Shown: piece after piece, positions 52,971 to 61,377 of the stretch
How positions within the stretch are numbered: position 1 is the stretch's first letter
Layout of the letters: the number at the start of each line of letters is the position of its first letter
From: Pedobacter steynii
GTDB taxonomy: Bacteria; Bacteroidota; Bacteroidia; Sphingobacteriales; Sphingobacteriaceae
DNA: 64,000 nt
Direction of reading: 5' to 3'
Assembly (NCBI RefSeq): GCF_900103665.1
Contig: NZ_FNGY01000005.1
Location: 156,641 to 220,640, forward strand
Program-made: the position numbers and the translations under genes
Notes under the pieces: generated by a model
Told to the model about the DNA's origin: nothing
The model's input: the letters and a program-made list of their open reading frames with translations, nothing else
Databases searched by the model: none

Positions 52971-53581
52971 TAGCAATAATAGATTATGGAGTAGGGAATA
53001 TCAGAGCCTTTACTAACATTTATAAAAAACTTGATGTTCATATTAAAATAGCACAAAAGCTGGAAGACCTGACTGAAGTAACTAAAATAATTCTTCCTGG
53101 AGTAGGAGCTTTTGATCATGCTATGGAACAATTGGAGCGATCCGGAATGCGTCAGCGCCTGGATGAGCTGGTACTTGGAGATCATGTTCCTGTTGTTGGC
53201 ATTTGTGTTGGAATGCAAATGCTGGCTCATTCCAGTGATGAAGGCAAACTTCTGGGGCTTGGTTGGATTGATGCTTCTGTTAAGAAATTTGATGAAAGTA
53301 AAATTAAATATTCAACTCATCTACCCCATATGGGCTGGAATGATGTTAATCCTGTGAAAGAAAATGCAATACTGACTGGATTAGAAAAAGATGCAAAATT
53401 TTATTTTTTGCATTCTTATTATTTCCACTGTAATGATGCAGAGGATATCATTGCAACAACTGACTATGGAATTGAATTTAGCTGTGCTGTGAATAAAAAA
53501 AATATTTATGGCGTACAGTTTCATCCTGAAAAAAGTCACCAATACGGAATTCAACTGTTGAACAACTTTTCCAAATTATAA
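52967..53581 (+). CDS. hisH: HisH-like glutamine amidotransferase
   Basis: 204 residues. The glutaminase triad is C80 (VVGICVGMQMLA), H186 and E188 (FHPEKS). It frees ammonia from glutamine for its partner. It overlaps the amidotransferase by 4 bp and HisF by 1 bp. No other histidine genes are near, so it serves the sugar amidotransferase, like HisH2 of Pseudomonas O-antigen clusters. Confidence 0.93.
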   Translation: MIAIIDYGVGNIRAFTNIYKKLDVHIKIAQKLEDLTEVTKIILPGVGAFDHAMEQLERSGMRQRLDELVLGDHVPVVGICVGMQMLAHSSDEGKLLGLGWIDASVKKFDESKIKYSTHLPHMGWNDVNPVKENAILTGLEKDAKFYFLHSYYFHCNDAEDIIATTDYGIEFSCAVNKKNIYGVQFHPEKSHQYGIQLLNNFSKL

Positions 53582-54360
53582 TGTTACGTCCCAGAATTAT
53601 ACCCTGCTTATTAGTCAAAGACAAAGGCCTTGTTAAAACAGTTCACTTCAAAAATCCTAAATATGTTGGGGATCCTATAAATGCAGTTAGGATTTTTAAT
53701 GAAAAACAGGTCGATGAATTGACGGTATTGGATATCGATGCCTCCGCCGAAAACCGGGAACCGGATTATAGAATGATCGAGAACCTTGCTGCAGAATGCA
53801 GAATGCCCTTGTGTTATGGTGGTGGTGTTAAAACACCCGAACAAGCACAGCGAATTTTTAGTTTAGGCGTAGAAAAAATTGCTATCAGTTCTGCGGCTGT
53901 TGAAGATCCGACACTGGTTTCAAGAATTGCGGAAAGAGTAGGAAGTCAAAGCGTCGTTGTAATTATAGATGTTAAGAAAAAGTTGCTGGGAGGATATGAG
54001 GTTTATATCAATAATGGAAAGAAAGCCACTGGTAAAAATCCATTTGATCTGGTAAAACAACTCGAGAAATTAGGAGCTGGAGAGATCGTGATAAATTCTA
54101 TAGATCAGGATGGCGCAATGAAGGGCTATGATTTAAACCTTGCAGATAAAATCAGAGCGGTTACTCATCTGCCGCTGACAATTTTGGGGGGAGCCGGATC
54201 CTTAGAGGATATTGGAAAGTTAATCAGCAAATTTGGAATAATTGGGGCGTCGGCGGGAAGTTTGTTTGTATTCAAAGGAATATATAAAGCTGTGCTTATA
54301 AACTACCCTAATCCGTCAGATAAAGATACTTTGATAAAAAACAGCTTTCAATTTTCTTAA
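53581..54360 (+). CDS. hisF: HisF-like ammonia-channel protein
   Basis: 259 residues, a TIM barrel. MLRPRIIPCLLVKDKGLVKTVHF, YGGGVKTPEQAQRIFSLGVEKIAI and INSIDQDGAMKGYDL are HisF-like. The start LLVKDKGLVKTV differs from true HisF (which has LDVKDGRVVKGV), as in the duplicated HisF2 that work with WbpG. Likely role: channel ammonia from HisH to the sugar amidotransferase. Confidence 0.92.
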   Translation: MLRPRIIPCLLVKDKGLVKTVHFKNPKYVGDPINAVRIFNEKQVDELTVLDIDASAENREPDYRMIENLAAECRMPLCYGGGVKTPEQAQRIFSLGVEKIAISSAAVEDPTLVSRIAERVGSQSVVVIIDVKKKLLGGYEVYINNGKKATGKNPFDLVKQLEKLGAGEIVINSIDQDGAMKGYDLNLADKIRAVTHLPLTILGGAGSLEDIGKLISKFGIIGASAGSLFVFKGIYKAVLINYPNPSDKDTLIKNSFQFS

Positions 54361-54389
54361 CCAGGATATTAAGCATCAACTATAAAAAT

Positions 54390-55427
54390 ATGTTTCAAGA
54401 TAAAATATTATTAATTACCGGAGGCACTGGTTCTTTTGGAAATGCCGTATTGAATAGATTTTTACATACAGATCATTTCAAAGAGATCAGAATTTTTAGT
54501 AGAGATGAAAAGAAACAGGACGATATGAGAAATCAACTTAAGAATGAAAAGTTGAAATTTTATATTGGTGATGTTCGTGATTACAGTAGCATTGAACGAG
54601 CGATGCATGGCGTAGACTACGTGTTCCATGCTGCGGCTCTGAAACAAGTCCCTTCCTGTGAGTTTTTTCCTTTGGAAGCCACTAAAACGAATGTTTTTGG
54701 CACTCAAAATGTAATTGATGCTGCGGTAGTCAACAAGGTCTCTAAAGTAATCTGTTTAAGTACCGACAAAGCTGCATATCCTATCAATGCAATGGGAATC
54801 TCTAAGGCGTTGATGGAGAAAGTTGCAATAGCTGCCTCGCGTAATATCATTGACAATACGACTACTGTTTGTTTAACAAGGTATGGAAATGTAATGGCCT
54901 CAAGAGGATCTGTTATTCCGTTGTTTCTGAAACAAATTAAAGAAGGAAAAACAATCACAATTACTGATCCGAAAATGACAAGGTTTCTAATGTCTCTGGA
55001 GGAGGCGGTAGAATTGGTGCTATTTGCATTTGAACATGGTAATCAGGGAGATTTATTTGTTAATAAAGCGCCAGCTGGCACCATTGGGGATCTTGCACAA
55101 GCATTAAAAGAACTTTGTAATGCAGACAATAAGATTGATGTGATCGGGACCAGACATGGTGAAAAGCTATATGAGACTTTATGTACCCGGGAAGAAATGA
55201 CCAAGGCACAGGATATGGGAGAGTTCTACAGAATCCCGGCAGACAATAGAAACCTGAATTACAATCAATATTTTACAGAGGGAGAAACTGACATTTCTAC
55301 TATTGAAGATTATCATTCTCACAATACTGAACAACTTGGTGTAGAGGGGATGAAAAAAATATTATCTAATCTTCCTTTAGTGAGAAAAGTGGTCTTTGGT
55401 GATGAAAGTGCTCAATATCCGGATTAG
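54390..55427 (+). CDS. capE: UDP-GlcNAc 4,6-dehydratase / 5-epimerase (CapE / FnlA)
   Basis: 345 residues. TGGTGSFGNAVL is the NAD loop, LKQVPSCEFFPLEA and CLSTDKAAYPINAMGISKALME carry the catalytic Met-Lys pair in place of Tyr-Lys, and TRYGNVMASRGSVIPLF follows. It makes the keto-6-deoxy intermediate of UDP-L-FucNAc. CapF and CapG follow, which fixes the pathway. Confidence 0.93.
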   Translation: MFQDKILLITGGTGSFGNAVLNRFLHTDHFKEIRIFSRDEKKQDDMRNQLKNEKLKFYIGDVRDYSSIERAMHGVDYVFHAAALKQVPSCEFFPLEATKTNVFGTQNVIDAAVVNKVSKVICLSTDKAAYPINAMGISKALMEKVAIAASRNIIDNTTTVCLTRYGNVMASRGSVIPLFLKQIKEGKTITITDPKMTRFLMSLEEAVELVLFAFEHGNQGDLFVNKAPAGTIGDLAQALKELCNADNKIDVIGTRHGEKLYETLCTREEMTKAQDMGEFYRIPADNRNLNYNQYFTEGETDISTIEDYHSHNTEQLGVEGMKKILSNLPLVRKVVFGDESAQYPD

Positions 55428-55437
55428 TAAAATTACA

Positions 55438-55872
55438 ATGGAAAAACCAATATTTATTCCGGGGGGGCATCACAGCGATTTTAGAGGTGTAGTTTCTTTT
55501 GTAAATGATTTTCATTTGGATAATGTAAAGAGACTTTATACAATTGACCATCCCAATATCGATATCGTAAGGGCATGGCAAGGGCACAAAGTAGAACAAA
55601 AATGGTTTTGTGTGGTAGCCGGTAGTTTTAAGATGTTGGTTGTGAAACCTGACGATTGGGTGAATCCTTCGGAAGAACTGGAGGTCATAGAATTTACATT
55701 ATCAGTTGAGTCCATGGGAGTTTTACATATTCCCGGCGGATATGCCAATGGATTTAAGGCTTTGGAACCAAATTCCAAATTTATTGTATTTTCAAATTTT
55801 TCAACGGAACAATCATCCGACGATAATTATCGTTTTGACCAGAATAGCTGGTATGATTGGAATAAAGCATAA
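55438..55872 (+). CDS. RmlC/WxcM-like cupin between capE and capF
   Basis: 144 residues from the ATG at 55438; an ATG 42 bp upstream lies in the capE gene. FIPGGHHSDFRGVVSFVNDF, RAWQGHKVEQKWFCVVAGSFKMLVV and VLHIPGGYANGFKAL are cupin strands of the 3,5-epimerase-like superfamily. It is not part of the standard three-enzyme L-FucNAc route, so it may act on a side product or help CapF. Its function is uncertain. Confidence 0.75.
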   Translation: MEKPIFIPGGHHSDFRGVVSFVNDFHLDNVKRLYTIDHPNIDIVRAWQGHKVEQKWFCVVAGSFKMLVVKPDDWVNPSEELEVIEFTLSVESMGVLHIPGGYANGFKALEPNSKFIVFSNFSTEQSSDDNYRFDQNSWYDWNKA

Positions 55873-55875
55873 TTA

Positions 55876-56994
55876 ATGATAAAAATTGGGATAACCGGAC
55901 AAAGCGGTTTTGTTGGTCAGCATTTATATAACACGATAAGACTTTTCCCTGAAGAGTTTGAATTAGTTGAATACCATCGTTCGTTTTTTGAAGATCAGGA
56001 ACGGTTAAATAATTTCGTTTCAAATTGTGATGTTATTGTGCATCTGGCGGCAATGAATCGCGATCCTGATCCTCAAATTATATACGACACCAATGTCGTA
56101 TTGATAGATAAATTATATAAAGCGCTTGTTTTTACGAATAGTAAGGCCCACATTCTATTCTCTTCCTCTTCTCAGGAGGAAAAGGACAATTTATATGGAA
56201 AAAGCAAAAAAAGGGGAAGAGAACTTCTGGCCAACTGGGCAGCTCAGGGACCTGGAAAATTTACGGGCCTGATTATTCCAAATGTTTTTGGCCCTTTTGG
56301 ACAGCCTTATTATAATTCCTTTATCGCTACATTTTGTCATCAGTTGACACACTTTGAACAGCCTGAAATACAGGTTGACGGCGAAGTAAAGCTAATTTAT
56401 GTGGCAGACCTGGTTAAAGTCATGATTTCTGAGATCAGAAATTGCTCAGGCAGAGACCTTTTCCCGGTTTGTCATAGCGAGGAAAGAAAAGTTTCCGAGA
56501 TACTAAGCCTTTTGGAAAAGTATAAAACTCAATACTTCGATGCAGGGATTATTCCGGCATTAAATGGGCAGTTTGACCTTGATCTATTCAATACGTTCAG
56601 GTCGTATATAGATGTTAAAAATAAGTTCCCGGTTAAATTTATCCAACATACGGATGTCCGGGGCACCTTTGTTGAAGTTATACGTTTAAATGTTGGAGGG
56701 CAAGTGTCCTTTTCGACAACAGTTCCTGGGGTAACCAGGGGAAATCATTATCATACCCGCAAGATTGAAAGATTTGCAGTGATTAAAGGTAAAGCCTTGA
56801 TTCAATTGCGAAAAATCGGATCTACAGAGATCTTTGATTTTTATCTTGATGGAAATGAACCGGCTTATGTTGACATGCCGGTCTGGTATACTCATAATAT
56901 TAAAAATATTGGTGATGATGAATTGTATACTAATTTCTGGATCAATGAATTTTTCGATCCAACCGATCCAGATACCTATTTTGAAAATGTTTAA
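55876..56994 (+). CDS. capF: CapF/FnlB: 3-epimerase and reductase for UDP-L-FucNAc synthesis
   Basis: 372 residues in two domains: an SDR (ITGQSGFVGQHLYNTI at 4-19, LYGKSKKRGRELL) and a C-terminal cupin from about residue 260 (DVRGTFVEVIRLNVGGQVSFS, GVTRGNHYHTRKIERF, PVWYTHNIKNIG). The zinc-binding HYH and later His residues are present. It turns the CapE product into UDP-6-deoxy-L-talose-NAc. Length and layout match S. aureus CapF. Confidence 0.94.
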   Translation: MIKIGITGQSGFVGQHLYNTIRLFPEEFELVEYHRSFFEDQERLNNFVSNCDVIVHLAAMNRDPDPQIIYDTNVVLIDKLYKALVFTNSKAHILFSSSSQEEKDNLYGKSKKRGRELLANWAAQGPGKFTGLIIPNVFGPFGQPYYNSFIATFCHQLTHFEQPEIQVDGEVKLIYVADLVKVMISEIRNCSGRDLFPVCHSEERKVSEILSLLEKYKTQYFDAGIIPALNGQFDLDLFNTFRSYIDVKNKFPVKFIQHTDVRGTFVEVIRLNVGGQVSFSTTVPGVTRGNHYHTRKIERFAVIKGKALIQLRKIGSTEIFDFYLDGNEPAYVDMPVWYTHNIKNIGDDELYTNFWINEFFDPTDPDTYFENV

Positions 56995-57024
56995 TTTAAT
57001 ACAGTTAAGAGCGAGCTATACAAT

Positions 57025-58164
57025 ATGAAATCAAAACTTAAAGTAATGACAGTGGTAGGAACCAGGCCTGAAATTATAAGACTGGCTCGGGTTATGGCTG
57101 CACTTGATGCTTCTGAGGCTATAGAACATATTATTGTTCACACCGGACAGAATTATGATTATGAATTAAACCAGATTTTCTTTGACGATTTGGCAATTAG
57201 GAAGCCTGACCATTTTCTGAATGCAGCCGGTGCCACAGCAATCGAAACTGTAGGCCAGATTTTAATAAAGATAGATCCTTTGCTCGTTAGCGAAAAACCG
57301 GATGCATTCCTTGTTCTTGGGGATACAAATAGCTGTTTATGTGCAATTCCTGCTAAAAAAAGACACATCCCTATTTTTCACATGGAAGCTGGAAACCGTT
57401 GTTTTGATCAGCGTGTACCGGAGGAGACCAACAGGAAAATTGTAGATCATGTTTCTGATGTAAATCTTACTTATAGTGACATTGCAAGAGAATATCTTTT
57501 ACGTGAAGGCTTACCTGCAGACAGAATTATAAAAACAGGCTCGCCGATGTTTGAAGTCTTAAATCACTATCTGCCACAGATTGAAAAATCTGATATAATA
57601 AATCGATTGGGACTAGAGGAGTATAAATATTTTGTGGTTTCTTCTCATAGAGAAGAGAATATCAGTAGTGATAAAAACTTCAGTAATCTGATGGAAAGTT
57701 TAAACCTCATTGCTGAAAAATATGGATATCCCATCATAGTGAGTACTCATCCCAGAACCAGAAATATGATTGATGTGAAAGGGATTGAAATGAGGCCGGA
57801 AATCCAATTTCTGAAGCCAATGGGCTTCAATGATTACAATGCTTTACAGATGAAGTCTTACGCTGTATTGTCAGACAGTGGGACGATATCAGAAGAATCA
57901 TCAACTTTAAATTTCCCGGCACTGAACCTGAGAGATGCACACGAACGTCCGGAAGCAATGGAGGAGGCCTCTGTGATGATGGTGGGAATGAATCCTGAAC
58001 GTATCATGCAGGCACTTGTTCAATTGCAATATCAAAAAAGAGGAGCTGAAAGGAATTTTAGAAAGGTAGCTGACTATTCTATGCCTAATGTCTCCGATAA
58101 AATGGTCAGAATTATTATCAGTTATGTAGACTATATTAAAAGGGTAGTTTGGTCCGAACAATAA
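57025..58164 (+). CDS. capG: Non-hydrolysing UDP-sugar 2-epimerase (CapG/FnlC)
   Basis: 379 residues of the WecB fold. VVGTRPEIIRLARVMAALD, HTGQNYDYELNQIFFDDL, HMEAGNRCFDQRVPEETNRKIVDHVSD, SSHREEN and LSDSGTISEESS are all conserved. RCFDQRVPEE and the place after capF favour the last step to UDP-L-FucNAc rather than ManNAc synthesis. Confidence 0.92.
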   Translation: MKSKLKVMTVVGTRPEIIRLARVMAALDASEAIEHIIVHTGQNYDYELNQIFFDDLAIRKPDHFLNAAGATAIETVGQILIKIDPLLVSEKPDAFLVLGDTNSCLCAIPAKKRHIPIFHMEAGNRCFDQRVPEETNRKIVDHVSDVNLTYSDIAREYLLREGLPADRIIKTGSPMFEVLNHYLPQIEKSDIINRLGLEEYKYFVVSSHREENISSDKNFSNLMESLNLIAEKYGYPIIVSTHPRTRNMIDVKGIEMRPEIQFLKPMGFNDYNALQMKSYAVLSDSGTISEESSTLNFPALNLRDAHERPEAMEEASVMMVGMNPERIMQALVQLQYQKRGAERNFRKVADYSMPNVSDKMVRIIISYVDYIKRVVWSEQ

Positions 58165-58168
58165 TTTG

Positions 58169-59431
58169 ATGAAGAAAAAAATTCTTATACATTCTATCGT
58201 TTTTAGTCCGGATGGCGTTTCTACTGCTTATCTGTACAATGATATTGCCCTGAAGTTTGTTGATAGTGATTATGAAGTCTTGGTACTCACGACAACGCCT
58301 CATTATAATGTCCTGGAGAATGAATTGGTAAAGCAACCGATGACTTCCAAATGGGGGGGGATTTATTATGAAAGTAAATATCATAATATCCGTGTTATTC
58401 ATGTTCCTCAGAAAAAGTTTAAGAGCTTCTTTCTAAGATCCCTTGGGTTTCTGTATTGGCATTTTTTATCCTTCATCCTGGGACTAATGGAAAAGGATAT
58501 CTCGTTGATCTTATCACCATCGCCACCACTGACCATTGGTGTACTTAACATCATCATTGGGAAAATGAAAGGGGCGAAAGTGATCTACAACGTACAGGAG
58601 ATCTACCCTGATTTTTTAATAAACCAGGGTAGCCTAAAATTTGGACCGCTTGTTTCCTTGCTTAAAAGGATGGAACAGTTTGTCTATAACAAATCAGATG
58701 GAGTCACTACAATTGATAGTGTTTTCTATAAAACTATAGCACCCCGGTTTAAAGATCCTTCAAAATTACACATCATACCTAATTTCGTAGATACAGCCTT
58801 ATTTAGGCCGGTTTTACCGGAAGATCTTCAGTTAAACAGCACATTCTTTCCTGAAAAAGATAATGTACTGAAAATAATGTATGCAGGTAACATTGGTCAT
58901 GCTCAGGATTGGGAACCTCTAATTTTTATAGCTAAAAAATTACTTGATTTTAAGATAGAATTTTGGGTGATCGGTGAGGGAGTAATGAAGGATTATCTTG
59001 AAAATGAGATAAAAGTGAATAATTTGCCAAACATACATTTAGTTCCATATCAGAAAAGGGAGCTAATGCCAAGTCTGATTTCTTATGCTGACATTCACTT
59101 TATCTTTATGTCACCTCAGATGGAGGGGCAGGGCTTTCCCTCAAAAGTGTATACAATTATGGCTTGTGCAAAACCCTTATTGGTGATTTCCGGTGCAAAA
59201 ACACCAATTTACAATTTTTTGAAATCTGCAGATTGTGCATTTTTGATCGCCGGTGCCTCGTTCGACGAGAAATGTGAAGAGATCGTTGACCTTTTGAAAA
59301 AGATTTCATTAGACAATTCACATATGAAAGAGTTAGGAAACAATGGTTATCAGCTCATTGAAAATAAATATTCAAAAAATGCAGTTACGAAACAATATGT
59401 GGCGTTGGCTGATCAAATATTAGAAGGCTGA
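58169..59431 (+). CDS. GT4 glycosyltransferase (WbuB-like)
   Basis: 420 residues from the ATG at 58169; a TTG just before it is not needed. KILIHSIVFSPDGVSTAYL opens the N-terminal domain and KIMYAGNIGHAQDW and GFPSKVYTIMACAKPLLVI form the donor domain. It closely resembles WbuB-type L-FucNAc transferases and follows capE-capF-capG as in E. coli and Pseudomonas clusters. Thus it is the likely L-FucNAc (or L-FucNAm) transferase. Confidence 0.85.
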   Translation: MKKKILIHSIVFSPDGVSTAYLYNDIALKFVDSDYEVLVLTTTPHYNVLENELVKQPMTSKWGGIYYESKYHNIRVIHVPQKKFKSFFLRSLGFLYWHFLSFILGLMEKDISLILSPSPPLTIGVLNIIIGKMKGAKVIYNVQEIYPDFLINQGSLKFGPLVSLLKRMEQFVYNKSDGVTTIDSVFYKTIAPRFKDPSKLHIIPNFVDTALFRPVLPEDLQLNSTFFPEKDNVLKIMYAGNIGHAQDWEPLIFIAKKLLDFKIEFWVIGEGVMKDYLENEIKVNNLPNIHLVPYQKRELMPSLISYADIHFIFMSPQMEGQGFPSKVYTIMACAKPLLVISGAKTPIYNFLKSADCAFLIAGASFDEKCEEIVDLLKKISLDNSHMKELGNNGYQLIENKYSKNAVTKQYVALADQILEG

Positions 59432-59433
59432 TT

Positions 59434-60348
59434 ATGGTATCTGTAAGTGTAACAGGAGGGAATGGATTTGTTGGAAGAAACCTTGTGCCTTATTTAAAAA
59501 GTAATGGCTTTGACTTAAACATAATTAACCGGGATCAGCTAAATAACATCAACACTGATGTAATCGGTCATTGTGATGTCATTGTACATCTTGCAGGTAA
59601 GGCGCATGATTTAAGAAAGACTCAGGAACCCGATGAATATTATAGCGTAAATTTCGATCTGACAAAGAAGTTATATGATGCTTTTCTAAAGTCTTATGCA
59701 ACCAAGTTTATCTTCATTAGCAGTGTAAAATCAGGTGCTGATCTGGTTGAAGGGATTCTAAAGGAGACTGATATTCCAGATCCGAAAACAGATTATGGCA
59801 AATCAAAGCTGATGGCAGAAACGTATATTCAGCAACAAGATCTTCCGGAAGGGAAGTCTTATATTATTCTTCGACCCTGTATGATTCATGGCCCCGGAAA
59901 TAAAGGCAATCTTAATTTATTGTATAAAGTCGTTCAGAAAGGCTTGCCTTATCCTTTAGCTTCTTTTGAGAACAAAAGATCATTCTTATCGATAGCCAAT
60001 CTCAATCTGATTATAGGAAAAATTATTGCTTGTCATGATCTAAACAGCGGAATCTACAACGTAGCCGATGACGAGCCATTGTCGACCAATGAGGTGATTA
60101 GATTAATCGCTCACTCCATAGGAATTAAAGCAAGGCTTTGGAAGATTAATCCCAAACTGATCACTTTTGTGGCCAGGATTGGTGACCTTCTTCATTTGCC
60201 TTTAAATTCTGATAGTTTGAGGAAGCTTACTGAAACTTATGTGGTTTCAAATGATAAGATTAAAAAAGCTTTGGCTTTGAAACGCTTACCTTTGTCTTCA
60301 AGCGAGGGTCTTTCAGTTACTATTAAAAGTTTTGACTCCCAATATTAA
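59434..60348 (+). CDS. WbpV/WreQ-like 4-ketosugar reductase/epimerase
   Basis: 304 residues. TGGNGFVG (7-14), FISSVKSGAD and DYGKSKLMAE (catalytic Tyr/Lys) define the extended SDR, and RPCMIHGPGNKGNLNLL is a signature of WbpV-like proteins. It likely reduces the WbpM product to UDP-D-QuiNAc or UDP-D-FucNAc, the sugar used by the next enzyme. It lies 2 bp after the GT4 and 2 bp before the initiating transferase. Confidence 0.83.
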   Translation: MVSVSVTGGNGFVGRNLVPYLKSNGFDLNIINRDQLNNINTDVIGHCDVIVHLAGKAHDLRKTQEPDEYYSVNFDLTKKLYDAFLKSYATKFIFISSVKSGADLVEGILKETDIPDPKTDYGKSKLMAETYIQQQDLPEGKSYIILRPCMIHGPGNKGNLNLLYKVVQKGLPYPLASFENKRSFLSIANLNLIIGKIIACHDLNSGIYNVADDEPLSTNEVIRLIAHSIGIKARLWKINPKLITFVARIGDLLHLPLNSDSLRKLTETYVVSNDKIKKALALKRLPLSSSEGLSVTIKSFDSQY

Positions 60349-60350
60349 GT

Positions 60351-61298
60351 ATGCTGTATCTGATTTTACTATGTGTTTTTTTCTTAGTGATGTTATTGTA
60401 TTTTAAAATAGCCGATCACTATAATATTATTGACCATCCAAATGAAAGAAGCTCTCATTCAGAAATAACCATACGTGGCGGTGGCGTTATCTTTCTGTTC
60501 GCAGGATTAATAGCATTGTTTCTTCATCCAACGTTCTGGATGCCTATATTAGGATTGTATGTTATTGGGATAATTAGTTTTATTGATGATCGAATCACCC
60601 TTTCGGGAAAGGTTAGAATCGTATTTCATTTAACAGCTGTTACTTTACTTTTCATTTCATTAAGCGTATTCCAGATTTTTCCATGGTGGCAGGTTCTAAT
60701 TTTATATGTTTTAGTTATAGGGATTATTAATGCTTATAACTTTATGGATGGTATTAATGGGATTACCGGGACATATAGTCTTGTAATTCTTGGAGGACTA
60801 CAATACGTAAATTATAATGTTGCGGACTTTATTCATGTCGATTTGATTTGGCTACCAATAATCGCTTCCGTAGTTTTTTTGTTTTTTAATTTTAGAAAAA
60901 AAGCAAAATGCTTTGCTGGAGATGTTGGAAGTGTAACGATGGCGTTTTGGATTATATTTCTTTTAATAAAGCTGATTCTACAGACTGAAAATTATGCTTA
61001 TGTTCTATTTTTAGCAGTTTATGGAGTAGACACTGTGCTAACCATCATACATAGATTAAAATTGCGACATAATATTTTTGATGCACACAGGCTGCACTTT
61101 TACCAGATTTTAGCTAATGAACAGAAGTGGTCGCAGTTATTGGTTGCATTAATATATTCTTTATTACAGCTAGGCATTATTGTTGCTGTTATCTTTTCGT
61201 CATTGAGCTTTCCTTATATGTTTTTGATTACCACTGTGCCATTAGTGGTAATTTATTCATTAATTAAGCCTCGTATAATGATACGTAATAAAATGTAA
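60351..61298 (+). CDS. Initiating polyprenyl-phosphate HexNAc-1-P transferase (WbpL/WecA-like)
   Basis: 315 residues, about ten membrane helices. Conserved cytoplasmic loops are SHSEITIRGGGVIF, SFIDDRITLSGKVRIV, NAYNFMDGINGITG, CFAGDVGSVTMAFW and LRHNIFDAHRLHFYQIL (the HIFDAHRxHxYQ type). It transfers HexNAc-1-phosphate to undecaprenyl phosphate, starting each repeat unit. The WbpL-type loop and its neighbours suggest FucNAc or QuiNAc. Confidence 0.88.
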   Translation: MLYLILLCVFFLVMLLYFKIADHYNIIDHPNERSSHSEITIRGGGVIFLFAGLIALFLHPTFWMPILGLYVIGIISFIDDRITLSGKVRIVFHLTAVTLLFISLSVFQIFPWWQVLILYVLVIGIINAYNFMDGINGITGTYSLVILGGLQYVNYNVADFIHVDLIWLPIIASVVFLFFNFRKKAKCFAGDVGSVTMAFWIIFLLIKLILQTENYAYVLFLAVYGVDTVLTIIHRLKLRHNIFDAHRLHFYQILANEQKWSQLLVALIYSLLQLGIIVAVIFSSLSFPYMFLITTVPLVVIYSLIKPRIMIRNKM

Positions 61299-61344
61299 CC
61301 CTATACCTGCCTATTTGGTTGTTATTTTTTGGTTTAATTATTGT

Positions 61345-61352
61345 TAAATTTG
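61345..61352 (+). promoter_or_regulatory. Candidate -7 box before the WbpM-like gene
   Basis: TAAATTTG, an exact TAnnTTTG match, 25 bp before the ATG. A TTG lies at 61319-61321 with a 23-nt spacer. It may be an internal promoter in the 79-bp gap. Confidence 0.45.
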
Positions 61353-61377
61353 GCATAATGTATACTAATTAGCCTCT

